A DNA stretch of 64,000 bases from Isoptericola cucumis. Its GTDB lineage: Bacteria > Actinomycetota > Actinomycetes > Actinomycetales > Cellulomonadaceae. The notes below the pieces were generated by a model that was given only the letters and a program-made list of their open reading frames with translations, made no database searches and was not told the DNA's origin. Of this stretch, positions 31,823 to 40,552 are shown piece by piece. The DNA is taken from positions 213,191 through 277,190 of the forward strand of contig NZ_BMDG01000007.1 in assembly GCF_014635665.1 (NCBI RefSeq), read 5' to 3'. Both the position numbers and the translations under genes were made by a program. Position 1 is the first letter of the stretch; each line of letters opens with the position of its first letter.

Positions 31823-34296
31823 GCCACCCCACCGCCGACGAGCAGCGCACGGTCGACCGCACGCGCTTCCCCGCCGAGCCGTGGCGGCTGGTGGAGTCGA
31901 CGTTCTCCACCGAGGACCTCGGCGTGGCGGAGACGCTCTTCGCGGTGGCGAACGGCTACCTCGGGATGCGGGGCAACGTGGAGGAGGGGCGCGAGTCCCA
32001 CTCCCACGGCACGTTCGTCAACGGCTTCCACGAGACGTGGCCCATCCGGCACGCGGAGAACGCGTACGGGTTCGCGAAGGTCGGCCAGACCATCGTCAAC
32101 GTCCCGGACACGAAGGTGATCCGGCTGTACGTGGACGACGAGCCGCTGCTGCTCCCGGTCGCCGACCTGCCGTCGTACGAGCGCGCGCTGGACCTGCGCG
32201 ACGGCGTCCTGCGCCGCGACCTGCTGTGGCGCACGCCGTCCGGCAAGCGGGTGCGGGTGCGGACCGAGCGGATGGTCTCGCTCGCGGAGCGCCACCTCGC
32301 GGTGATGACGCTCGAGGTGACGCTGCTCGACGACGACGCCCCGGTGGCGATCTCGTCGCAGATCCTCAACCGGCAGGACGGGCAGGACGAGTACCACGTG
32401 CCGGCAGCCTCGCTGGGCGAGGGTTTCGACCCGCGCCGGACCGAGCAGTTCGAGGAGCGCGTGCTGCAGCCGCGCACGCAGTGGGGCGACGACGAGCGCC
32501 TGGTGCTCGCCTACCGCTGCACCAACTCCGGCATGACGCTCGCGGTGGCGGCGGACCACCACCTCACCACGAACGACGAGTGGGACGTGCGGACCCAGGT
32601 GGACGCCGACCTCGCCAAGCACGTGTTCCGCATCGACGCGCACGCGGGCGAGCCGATCCGGCTGACGAAGACCGTGAGCTACCACACGTCGCGCGGCGTG
32701 CCGACGCGCGAGCTCGTCGACCGGTGCCGCCGGACGCTCGACCGGGTGCGCGTGAGCGGCATCGAGCACGAGATGACGCGCCAGCGCGAGTGGCTCGACG
32801 ACTTCTGGGAGCGCTCGGACGTCGAGATCGCCGGCCAGCCCGAGGTGCAGCAGGCGGTGCGCTGGAACCTCTTCCAGCTCGCGCAGGCGACCACGCGCGC
32901 GGAGGGCGCGGGGGTGCCGGCGAAGGGGCTCACCGGCAGCGGCTACTCGGGGCACTACTTCTGGGACACGGAGATCTACGTCCTGCCGTTCCTCACCTAC
33001 ACGAGCCCCCGGTACGCCCGCAACGCGCTGCGGTTCCGCTACCAGATGCTCGACGCGGCGCGGCGGCGCGCCAAGGAGCTCTCGCAGCGGGGCGCGCTGT
33101 TCCCGTGGCGCACGATCAACGGCGAGGAGGCGTCTGCGTACTACGCGGCCGGCACGGCGCAGTACCACATCGACGCCGACATCAGCTATGCGCTGGTCCA
33201 GTACATCCGGGCGACGAACGACCGGGACTTCCTGCGCCGGGAGGGCGTGGACATCCTGGTCGAGACGGCGCGCATGTGGGAGGACCTGGGGTTCTGGCGC
33301 GCCAACGGCGACGACAACTTCCACATCCACGGGGTCACCGGCCCGGACGAGTACACGACGGTCGTCAACGACAACCTGTTCACGAACGTCATGGCCCGGT
33401 TCAACCTGCGCGCCGCCGCGTACGTCGTCGAGCGGATGCGTGACGACCACCCGGAGGACTACGCGGCCCTCGTCGAGCGGCTCGGCCTGCTCTCGCACGA
33501 GGTGACGGCGTGGCTCCACGCGGCCGACCACATGGCGATCCCGTACGCCGAGAACATCGGCATCCACCCGCAGGACTCGCACTTCTTCGAGCGGGAGATC
33601 TGGGACCTCGCGGCGACCCCGCCGGACAAGCGGCCGCTGCTGCTGCACTACCACCCGCTGGTCATCTACCGGTACCAGGTGATCAAGCAGGCGGACGTCG
33701 TGCTGGCGCTGTTCCTGCAGGGCAAGCACTTCACGCCGGAGCAGAAGCGGGCCGACTTCGAGTACTACGACCCGCTGACCACGGGCGACTCGACGCTGTC
33801 CGGCGTGGTGCAGTCGATCGTCGCCGCGGAGGTGGGCTACCACGAGCTGGCGCTCGAGTACTTCACCTCGTCCCTCTTCGTGGACCTCGCCAACCTGCAC
33901 GACAACGCGGCCGACGGCGTGCACGTCGCGTCGGCCGGCGGCACGTGGGGCGCCCTCGTGTACGGGTTCGGCGGCATGCGCGACTACGACGGCGTCCTGA
34001 CCTTCGACCCGCGCCTGCCCGAGGAGTGGGACGCCCTGACGTTCCGCATCACCTGGCAGGGCTCGCGGCTGCGCGTCACCGTCACCGCGGACGCGCTCGA
34101 GCTGGTGGCGGAGACGGGCGACGGGGCGAAGGTCACGGTGCGCGGCGAGGAGGTCGTCGTCGTGCCGGGGGAGGCCGCCCGCGTCGCGCTCGACGGCCAG
34201 GGCGCCCGGTTCGCGGGTCGCCCGGGGCTGCGCGCGCTGGCCGGCAACCGCCGGGAGGACGGCACGCTCATCACCGCGAAGGTGCCGCACTCCTGA
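31819..34296 (+). CDS. Glycoside hydrolase family 65 disaccharide phosphorylase
   Basis: A 825-residue cytoplasmic enzyme of the GH65 type that splits alpha-glucosides (trehalose, maltose, kojibiose or nigerose) with phosphate. The N-terminal beta-sandwich begins WRLVESTFS, GYLGMRGN. The catalytic barrel shows GYSGHYFWDTEIYVLPF, FPWRTINGEEASAYY, and the acid residue in HGVTGPDEYT near 509. DSTLSGVVQSIVAAEVGY and SAGGTWGALVYGFGG follow. The substrate cannot be fixed from sequence alone. Pairing with a phosphoglucomutase-like HAD protein supports phosphorolysis giving beta-glucose-1-phosphate. Confidence 0.93.
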   Translation: MSHPTADEQRTVDRTRFPAEPWRLVESTFSTEDLGVAETLFAVANGYLGMRGNVEEGRESHSHGTFVNGFHETWPIRHAENAYGFAKVGQTIVNVPDTKVIRLYVDDEPLLLPVADLPSYERALDLRDGVLRRDLLWRTPSGKRVRVRTERMVSLAERHLAVMTLEVTLLDDDAPVAISSQILNRQDGQDEYHVPAASLGEGFDPRRTEQFEERVLQPRTQWGDDERLVLAYRCTNSGMTLAVAADHHLTTNDEWDVRTQVDADLAKHVFRIDAHAGEPIRLTKTVSYHTSRGVPTRELVDRCRRTLDRVRVSGIEHEMTRQREWLDDFWERSDVEIAGQPEVQQAVRWNLFQLAQATTRAEGAGVPAKGLTGSGYSGHYFWDTEIYVLPFLTYTSPRYARNALRFRYQMLDAARRRAKELSQRGALFPWRTINGEEASAYYAAGTAQYHIDADISYALVQYIRATNDRDFLRREGVDILVETARMWEDLGFWRANGDDNFHIHGVTGPDEYTTVVNDNLFTNVMARFNLRAAAYVVERMRDDHPEDYAALVERLGLLSHEVTAWLHAADHMAIPYAENIGIHPQDSHFFEREIWDLAATPPDKRPLLLHYHPLVIYRYQVIKQADVVLALFLQGKHFTPEQKRADFEYYDPLTTGDSTLSGVVQSIVAAEVGYHELALEYFTSSLFVDLANLHDNAADGVHVASAGGTWGALVYGFGGMRDYDGVLTFDPRLPEEWDALTFRITWQGSRLRVTVTADALELVAETGDGAKVTVRGEEVVVVPGEAARVALDGQGARFAGRPGLRALAGNRREDGTLITAKVPHS

Positions 34297-34338
34297 CCCT
34301 GGGCCCGCGGGTCCGGGCGACCGGTCGCGGCGCACCCC

Positions 34339-34367
34339 TTGCCCCGCGCCGGATCCGCCGCTACGGT
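34339..34367 (+). promoter_or_regulatory. Promoter of the lacI-family gene
   Basis: TTGCCC (34339-34344), a 17-base spacer and TACGGT (34362-34367) form a good sigma-70-type promoter. The predicted start falls at about 34373, on the ATG and inside the LacI operator. Confidence 0.55.
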
Positions 34368-34370
34368 CGT

Positions 34371-34382
34371 CGATGCGCATCG
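34371..34382. promoter_or_regulatory. LacI-family operator, copy 1
   Basis: CGATGCGCATCG is a perfect 12-bp palindrome with the central CG typical of LacI-family sites. It covers the predicted transcription start and start codon of the regulator gene. An identical copy lies before the transporter operon at 35523. Confidence 0.7.
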
Positions 34383-35416
34383 ATGACGAGAGCAGCGGGG
34401 ACGTGACCGACGTGGCGAAGGTGCCGACGAGTGCCGACGTGGCCCGCGAGGCGGGCGTGTCGCAGAGCACCGTCTCCTACGTGATGAGCGGCAAGCGGCC
34501 GATCTCCTCCACGACGCGGCGGCGTGTCGAGGAGGCCATCGCGCGCCTCACCTACGAGCCGCACGCCGGTGCGCGGGCGCTGGCCGGGCACCGCACGTCC
34601 ACCATCGCGATCGTCATGCCGCTGCGCCCGACCTCCAGCGCCCAGCGCCTCATGACGTTCGTCGAGGAGATCACCCTGGCGGCGCGCGAGCGCGACTACG
34701 ACGTCCTCCTCGTGACCGCCGACGAGGGCCCGGCCGGGCTGCGCCGGGTCGTGGGCCGGTCGCTGTGCGACGCGGTGGTGGTCATGGAGGTCGGGACCAC
34801 GGACGAGCGCGTCACGATCGCCCGCGAGGTCCGGGCTCCGGTCGTCGTGGTCGGCATCCCGGAGGACGGCGACGGGGTCGACTGCCTCGACTTCGACTTC
34901 GCGGGGGCGGGCCGGCTCCTCGTCGAGGAGCTCGCGGACCTCGGCCACCGCGCGGTCGACGTCGTCGGCTGGGACCCGGACGTCGTGGCCGACGGCTACA
35001 ACTACGTCCCCCGCTTCACGCGCGGCGCCACGAGCGCCGCCGAGGACCGCGGGGTGGAGCTGCGGTGGCACCTGCCCGCGGACGCGCCGGGCCTGCGCAC
35101 GACCCTCGAGCAGGTCTGCGCCCCGCGGCCGGAGCCGCACGGCCTGCTGCTCGTCAGGGCGTTCCCCGAGGTCCTGCGGTCCCTGTCCGAGCACGGGCTG
35201 CGGCCGGGCCGGGACGTCGACGTGGTCGCGCTCGCCAGCGACACCGAGGCGCAGGCGCACGACCTCACGGCCACGGCCACCCGCCCGCGCGAGGTCTCGC
35301 GGCGGGTGACGGCCCGGCTCTTCGCCCTGATCGACGGCGACGCCGTGCCCGGGAGGGCGGCGGCCGAGACCGTGCCGGCCGAGCTCGTCCGCCGCGGCTC
35401 GACGCGACGCCCTTGA
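34373..35416 (+). CDS. LacI-family transcriptional regulator
   Basis: A 347-residue repressor. The HTH (PTSADVAREAGVSQSTVSYVMSGKRPIS) is at residues 18-45, followed by hinge residues and a sugar-binding domain (IAIVMPLRPTSSAQRL, VVMEVGTTDERV, VVVVGIPEDGDGVDCLDFDF). ATG 34373 fits a leaderless start 5 bases after the -10. GTG 34403 is the alternative, because the first residues MRIDD are simply the operator read as codons. It probably controls itself and the downstream sugar operon through the identical operators. Confidence 0.9.
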   Translation: MRIDDESSGDVTDVAKVPTSADVAREAGVSQSTVSYVMSGKRPISSTTRRRVEEAIARLTYEPHAGARALAGHRTSTIAIVMPLRPTSSAQRLMTFVEEITLAARERDYDVLLVTADEGPAGLRRVVGRSLCDAVVVMEVGTTDERVTIAREVRAPVVVVGIPEDGDGVDCLDFDFAGAGRLLVEELADLGHRAVDVVGWDPDVVADGYNYVPRFTRGATSAAEDRGVELRWHLPADAPGLRTTLEQVCAPRPEPHGLLLVRAFPEVLRSLSEHGLRPGRDVDVVALASDTEAQAHDLTATATRPREVSRRVTARLFALIDGDAVPGRAAAETVPAELVRRGSTRRP

Positions 35417-35507
35417 CCCGATGCCCTCGACCCGCCCTCGACCCGCCACCGGCGCGCCCTGATGCCTGACACACGCACCTGAACCGACGACGACGAAGGT
35501 GGAACGC

Positions 35508-35555
35508 ATGCACCAGCACCATCGATGCGCATCGACGATGCGAGGCCGCCCATGA
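35508..35555 (+). CDS. Possible 15-codon upstream ORF before the sugar-binding protein
   Basis: ATG 35508 follows AAGGTGGA and opens a 15-codon frame (MHQHHRCASTMRGRP). Its stop overlaps the ATG of the sugar-binding lipoprotein (ATGA). It contains operator copy 2. It may couple translation of the operon or be fortuitous; only the ribosome site and the exact overlap support it. Confidence 0.3.
   Translation: MHQHHRCASTMRGRP
35523..35534. promoter_or_regulatory. LacI-family operator, copy 2
   Basis: The same palindrome CGATGCGCATCG as at 34371 lies 18 bases before the start of the sugar-binding protein gene. Both copies are followed by an acidic-looking reading frame (MRIDD), which can mislead start calling. 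Confidence 0.7.
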
Positions 35556-36802
35556 CCGCCCGGGGCGCCCTCTGGGACGAGCGGCCCGTGTCGCGCCGCG
35601 CGGTGACGACCGCCGGTCTGCTCGCGCCGCTGGCGGCGCTGCTCGCGGGCTGCGTCGGGGGGACCGGTGCGGCGCCGCCCGGCACGCTCCGCGTCCTGGA
35701 CTCCTACACGAACGCTCCCGACAACGGCATCATCGGCGCGGCGCTCGACCGGGCGGCCGCGAAGGTGGGGGTGAAGCTCGAGCGGGTCTCCGTCTCCGGC
35801 AGCTCCCTGATCCAGCGGGTGCTGCAGCAGGGGTCGTCCGGGACGCTCCCGGACATCCTCATGCTCGACAACCCGAACCTGCAGCAGATCGCGGAGACGA
35901 CCGCCCTGCGGCCGTTCGACGAGCTCGGCATCCCCACCGACGGGTACACCGAGGGCGTCACCGCGGCCGGCACCTACGACGGCCGGGTCTACGGCCTGGC
36001 GCCGACCGTCAACACCGTCGCGCTGTTCTACGACGTGCGGGCCCTCGACGAGGCCGGCGTCGCGCCCCCGACCACCTGGGAGGAGCTGCGCCGGGCGGCG
36101 GCGGAGCTGACGGGCGCAGGCCGCTACGGCATCGCGTTCTGCGGCAACGCCACGTACGAGGGGACCTGGCAGTACCTGCCCTTCTTCTGGTCCAACGGCG
36201 GGGACGAGCGCGACATCGCCGCGCCGCAGGGCGCCGCCGCCCTCGACCTGCTCGCGGGCCTGGTCGGCGACGGTCACGCCTCGACCTCGGTGCTGAACTG
36301 GAGCCAGGCGGACGTCAAGGACCAGTTCGTGGCCGGCCGCGCCGCGATGATGGTCAACGGCCCGTGGCAGATCCCGGAGCTGTCGGGCGTCGACGGGCTC
36401 GAGTACGACGTCGTGACGCTCCCGCTGCGCGACCCGGGGTCGCAGGACCCCGTCGCCCCGCTGGGCGGGGAGGTGTGGACCGTCCCGGCCACGGGGGACG
36501 CCACCAAGGAGGGGCTCGCCGCCGCGGTCCTCACCGAGTTCCTGGCGGACGACTCCCAGCTGTCGATGGGGGAGCAGCGCTTCACCGTCCCCGGCAAGCC
36601 CGCCCTCGCCGACGCGTACCTGGAGCTGCGCCCGGAGATGGCGACGTTCGCCGACCTCATCGCCGGCGCCCGCGCCCGCACGGCCCACCTCGGGGCCGAG
36701 TGGCCGACGACGGCCACCGCCCTGTACACGGCCCTCCAGCTCGCCCTGTCGGGCCAGGCCGACGCCCCGGCCGCGCTCGCGGAAGCCCAGGAGTACGTAT
36801 GA
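35552..36802 (+). CDS. Sugar ABC transporter substrate-binding lipoprotein
   Basis: A 416-residue family-1 extracellular binding protein. The N-terminus carries SRRAVTT and the lipobox LLAGC (C34), which suggests a Tat-exported lipoprotein. Core features are LPDILMLDNPNLQQIAET, YGLAPTVNTVALFYD, PTTWEELRRAAAEL and NGPWQIPEL. ATG 35552 is chosen over ATG 35525 because the latter lies inside the operator and adds only MRIDDARPP. It is followed by two coupled permease genes; no ATPase is encoded in the operon. Confidence 0.92.
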   Translation: MTARGALWDERPVSRRAVTTAGLLAPLAALLAGCVGGTGAAPPGTLRVLDSYTNAPDNGIIGAALDRAAAKVGVKLERVSVSGSSLIQRVLQQGSSGTLPDILMLDNPNLQQIAETTALRPFDELGIPTDGYTEGVTAAGTYDGRVYGLAPTVNTVALFYDVRALDEAGVAPPTTWEELRRAAAELTGAGRYGIAFCGNATYEGTWQYLPFFWSNGGDERDIAAPQGAAALDLLAGLVGDGHASTSVLNWSQADVKDQFVAGRAAMMVNGPWQIPELSGVDGLEYDVVTLPLRDPGSQDPVAPLGGEVWTVPATGDATKEGLAAAVLTEFLADDSQLSMGEQRFTVPGKPALADAYLELRPEMATFADLIAGARARTAHLGAEWPTTATALYTALQLALSGQADAPAALAEAQEYV

Positions 36803-37758
36803 GCACCACCGCCACCGCCACCGCACCCTCGCGCACCGTCGCGCCGGCCCGCCCGCGCCGGCCCGGCGCCGCCCGCCACCGCCACCGCCGCCTCGTCACC
36901 GCCCTGTTCCTCGGGCCGGCCGTCGTGTACCTGCTGCTGTTCTACGGCTACCCGGTCGTCCAGAACGTCGTGATGGGCTTCCAGCAGTACACGATCTCGA
37001 CGTTCTTCACGGGCGAGGCGCCCTGGGTGGGCCTCGACAACTACCGCGAGGTCCTGGGCAGCCCGCTGTTCCGCACGGCCCTGCTCAACACCGCGCTGTT
37101 CACCGTGGGCTCCATCGCCGGGCAGTTCGTGCTCGGCCTCGGCCTCGCCCTGTTCTTCCGCCGCCGCTTCCCGATGTCCGGGGTGCTCCGGTCGCTGATC
37201 CTGCTGCCGTGGCTCATCCCGCTGATCGTGGCGAGCGCCGTCTGGAAGTGGCTGCTCGACACGGACGCGGGGGCGCTGAACCGCTTCCTCGTGGGGTCCG
37301 GCCTCGTGGACACGGGGGTCCCGTGGCTCACCAGCACGTCCCTCGCCCTGGTCGCCGTGATCGGCGTGAACGTGTGGATCGGCATCCCGTTCAACACGGT
37401 CATCCTGCACGGGGGCCTGCAGAACATCCCCGAGGAGCTCTACGAGGCGGGCGCGCTCGACGGCGCCACCCGGTGGCGGGCGTTCCGGCACATCACCTGG
37501 CCGATGCTGCGTCCGGTGGTCTCCGTGGTCCTCGTGCTCGGCGTCGTCTACACCCTCAAGGTGCTGGACATCATCCTGGGGCTCACCGGCGGAGGGCCGG
37601 CCAACGCCACCCAGACCCTGGCCACGCAGTCCTACCAGCTGTCGTTCACGACGTTCGACTTCGGTCAGGGCGCCGCGGTGAGCAACGTCCTCATCGTCGT
37701 CTCCCTGGTCTTCGCGGCCGTCTATCTGCGCCTCAACCGGCGCGCCGTGGATGAGTGA
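36799..37758 (+). CDS. Sugar ABC transporter permease, first subunit (MalF-like)
   Basis: A 319-residue membrane protein with six hydrophobic segments starting at LVTALFLGPAVVYLLLFYGY. The ATPase-contact EAA loop is EELYEAGALDGATRWRAFRH near residue 213. ATG 36799 overlaps the binding-protein stop, so the proteins are made together. Confidence 0.92.
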   Translation: MSTTATATAPSRTVAPARPRRPGAARHRHRRLVTALFLGPAVVYLLLFYGYPVVQNVVMGFQQYTISTFFTGEAPWVGLDNYREVLGSPLFRTALLNTALFTVGSIAGQFVLGLGLALFFRRRFPMSGVLRSLILLPWLIPLIVASAVWKWLLDTDAGALNRFLVGSGLVDTGVPWLTSTSLALVAVIGVNVWIGIPFNTVILHGGLQNIPEELYEAGALDGATRWRAFRHITWPMLRPVVSVVLVLGVVYTLKVLDIILGLTGGGPANATQTLATQSYQLSFTTFDFGQGAAVSNVLIVVSLVFAAVYLRLNRRAVDE

Positions 37759-37764
37759 GGTCCC

Positions 37765-38577
37765 ATGAACACCGTCACCCGCCCCAGGCTCAACACCGTG
37801 GCCGGCATCGCCGTCCTCGCCGTGCTCCTGTTCCCGATCTACTGGATGGTGAACGCGTCGCTGCAGCCGAACGGCGCCACCGTCGACACCACCTGGCTGC
37901 CGCTGGACCCCGACCTGACCGGGTACCGCACGGCCCTCGCCGAGCAGGGGCCGAACCTCGTGACCAGCCTGGTCGTCGCCGTCGGGAGCGTCGTGCTCAG
38001 CCTGCTGGTCGCCGTCCCCGCCGCCTACGCGCTGGCCCAGTTCCGGCTGCGCTGGGCGAACTGGGTGCTCTTCGGCATCCTCATCAGCCAGATGATCCCC
38101 GGCATCGTCATCGCGAACGCGCTGTACGGCGCCTACGCCGACCTCGGCCTGCTCAACTCGATCCCCGGCCTGATCCTCGCGGACTCCACCGCGGGCATCC
38201 CGTTCGCGATCCTCATCTGCCGCGCCCTGATGCAGGGCCTGCCCCCGGCACTGGTGGAGGCCGCCCTGGTCGACGGCGCGGGGCCGGTCCGCGCGTTCGT
38301 CTCCGTGGTGCTGCCGATCAGCCGCAACGCGCTGATCACGGCGGCGCTGTTCACGTTCCTGTTCACCTGGGGCGACTTCCTGTTCGCCCTGACCCTCACC
38401 ACGACCGAGGACGTCCGGCCGGTCACGCTGGGCATCTACAACTACCTCGGCGCCTACGTCAACGACTGGAGCTCCGTGATGGCGACCGCCGTGCTCGCCT
38501 CGATCCCGGCGATCGTGCTCCTCGTCGTCGCCCAGAAGTACGTCGCCGCCGGAGCCACCGGCGGGGCCGTCAAGTGA
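37765..38577 (+). CDS. Sugar ABC transporter permease, second subunit (MalG-like)
   Basis: A 270-residue membrane protein with six hydrophobic segments and the EAA loop [20 protein letters not shown] near residue 155. A GAGG ribosome site precedes ATG 37765. With no ATPase gene nearby, the importer probably borrows a shared ATPase of the MsiK type encoded elsewhere. Confidence 0.92.
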   Translation: MNTVTRPRLNTVAGIAVLAVLLFPIYWMVNASLQPNGATVDTTWLPLDPDLTGYRTALAEQGPNLVTSLVVAVGSVVLSLLVAVPAAYALAQFRLRWANWVLFGILISQMIPGIVIANALYGAYADLGLLNSIPGLILADSTAGIPFAILICRALMQGLPPALVEAALVDGAGPVRAFVSVVLPISRNALITAALFTFLFTWGDFLFALTLTTTEDVRPVTLGIYNYLGAYVNDWSSVMATAVLASIPAIVLLVVAQKYVAAGATGGAVK

Positions 38578-38611
38578 CCTCCACGCCACCTCGAGAGATG
38601 GGAACCACACC

Positions 38612-39415
38612 ATGACCACACCGATCCGCGTCACCGTCTGGGGCGAGAACCGCCACGAGCAGCTCGAGCCGGAGGTCGCCGCCCGCTACCCCGACGGCAT
38701 GCACGGCGCCGTCGCCCAGGGCATCGAGGCCCACCTCGGCGAGGGGGTGCGCGTGCGCACCGCCACCCTCGACGACCCCGAGCACGGGCTCACCGAGGAG
38801 GTCCTGCGCGACACCGACGTCCTCACCTGGTGGGGCCACGCCGCGCACGGCGAGGTCTCCGACGAGGTCGTCGAGCGCGTGCACCGGCACGTGCTGGAGG
38901 GCATGGGCCTGATCGTCCTGCACTCCGGGCACTGGTCGAAGATCTTCATGAAGCTCATGGGCACCACCTGCACCCTGCGCTGGCGTGCCGAGCACGACCG
39001 GGAGCTGGTCTGGACGGTCGACCCGACGCACCCCATCGCGCGCGGGATCCCGCACCCGATGATCATCGACGAGGACGAGATGTACGGGGAGTTCTTCGAC
39101 GTCCCCGCCCCGGACGAGACGGTCTTCCTCTCCACGTTCTCCGGGGGCGAGGTCTTCCGCTCCGGCATCACCTACCGCCGCGGCTACGGCAAGATCTTCT
39201 ACTTCCGCCCCGGCGACCAGGAGTACCCGACGTACTTCCACGACGGCGTCCGCCAGGTCATCTCGAACGCCGTCGAGTGGGCCGTCACCGTGCGCCCCGA
39301 GCGCACCACGCCCACCCTCCTGCGCTATGAGACCGAGGACTTCTACCGCGGCCGGGGCTACGAGGGCGCGCTGAGCGCCGAGGCCGAGGCGGCTGCGGCG
39401 GAGGCGGGGCTGTGA
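38612..39415 (+). CDS. ThuA-like protein (trehalose-utilisation family, glutamine-amidotransferase-like fold)
   Basis: A 267-residue protein of the ThuA family: [72 protein letters not shown], and [18 protein letters not shown]. In Sinorhizobium thuA and thuB act in trehalose and related disaccharide catabolism through 3-keto intermediates. Its place between a sugar importer and two Gfo/Idh genes repeats that arrangement. The exact reaction is not settled from sequence. Confidence 0.88.
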   Translation: MTTPIRVTVWGENRHEQLEPEVAARYPDGMHGAVAQGIEAHLGEGVRVRTATLDDPEHGLTEEVLRDTDVLTWWGHAAHGEVSDEVVERVHRHVLEGMGLIVLHSGHWSKIFMKLMGTTCTLRWRAEHDRELVWTVDPTHPIARGIPHPMIIDEDEMYGEFFDVPAPDETVFLSTFSGGEVFRSGITYRRGYGKIFYFRPGDQEYPTYFHDGVRQVISNAVEWAVTVRPERTTPTLLRYETEDFYRGRGYEGALSAEAEAAAAEAGL

Positions 39416-40530
39416 GCACGCCCGTCGTCCTCGTCGGCGCCGGCGGCATGGGCCGGGCCTGGCTGGCCGCGATCCAGGCCGACCCCGGTGCCGAGCTCGC
39501 GGGCGTCGTCGACCTCGACACGTCCGCCGCCCGCGCCGCGCTGGCCGACGCCGGGCTGTCCGGCGTGCCCGTGGGCACGGACGCCGTCGCCCTCGCCCGC
39601 GAGACGGGGGCGCGCGCGGTCGTCGACGTCACCGTCCCGGCCGCGCACCACCCGGTCACGACCGCGGCGCTCGTCGCCGGGCTGCCGGTGCTGGGGGAGA
39701 AGCCCGCGGCCGCGACCGTCGCCGAGTCCCTGTCGCTCGTCGCGGCGGCCGAGGTCACGGGGCAGCTCTTCGTGGTCAGCCAGTCGCGCCGCTACAACCG
39801 CCGGCTGTTCGCCTTCCGCGAGCAGGCACGCACGCTCGGCGACCTGGGGGTGCTGACCACCGAGTTCTTCAAGGCGCCCCGCTTCGGCGGCTTCCGCGAG
39901 GAGATGGCGCACCCGCTGCTGCTCGACATGGCGATCCACCCGTTCGACACCGCGCGGTTCCTGCTGGGGGCGGAGCCCGTCTCCGTGTACTGCGAGGAGT
40001 TCAACCCGCCGTGGAGCTGGTACGACGGCGACGCCGCCGCCACGGCGGTCTTCGAGATGACCGGCGGGCAGCGCTACGTCTACACCGGCAGCTGGTGCAG
40101 CCCCGGGCGGGAGACGTCGTGGAACGGCGAGTGGCGGCTGTCCGGCGCGCAGGGCACGGCCCGGTGGGACGGCGACCACGACCCGGAGCTCGACCCGGCG
40201 CCCGACGGCGGCCCCGTGGACCCGCCCGACCCGGCCGCCGACCCGGGCGAGGGCATCGCCGGGTCGCTCGCGACCTTCCTGGCCGCCCTCGACGGCGGGC
40301 CGGTCCCGATGGGCGAGGTGCACGAGAACGTGCTGAGCCTCGTCATGGTCGAGGCTGCCGTCGAGTCGGCGAGGACCGGGTCGCGGGTCCTGCTCGACGA
40401 CGTGCTCGAGCGCGCCTACCGGCAGGCGCTGGCGCAGGAGACCCGCGACGACGTGCGGGCCCGGCTCGAGTCGTGGACGTCGGTCCGCGCGGCGCTCGAG
40501 CTCGGGCGCGCGCCCGCGACCGCCCGCTGA
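39412..40530 (+). CDS. Gfo/Idh/MocA-family oxidoreductase
   Basis: A 372-residue NAD(P)-dependent dehydrogenase. The Rossmann motif is [16 protein letters not shown], the family motif is GEKPAA near residue 100, and the catalytic-type histidine lies in [12 protein letters not shown] near 178. It probably oxidises a hydroxyl of a sugar or cyclitol taken up by the adjacent transporter. The GTG start overlaps the ThuA stop by 4 bases. Confidence 0.9.
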   Translation: MSTPVVLVGAGGMGRAWLAAIQADPGAELAGVVDLDTSAARAALADAGLSGVPVGTDAVALARETGARAVVDVTVPAAHHPVTTAALVAGLPVLGEKPAAATVAESLSLVAAAEVTGQLFVVSQSRRYNRRLFAFREQARTLGDLGVLTTEFFKAPRFGGFREEMAHPLLLDMAIHPFDTARFLLGAEPVSVYCEEFNPPWSWYDGDAAATAVFEMTGGQRYVYTGSWCSPGRETSWNGEWRLSGAQGTARWDGDHDPELDPAPDGGPVDPPDPAADPGEGIAGSLATFLAALDGGPVPMGEVHENVLSLVMVEAAVESARTGSRVLLDDVLERAYRQALAQETRDDVRARLESWTSVRAALELGRAPATAR

Positions 40531-40552
40531 GGCGGGAGACGAGAGGAGAAGC

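Noticed and set aside
35525..35551. ATG 35525 as the start of the sugar-binding lipoprotein
   Set aside because: It lies inside the LacI operator, has no ribosome site, and adds MRIDDARPP before a normal signal peptide.
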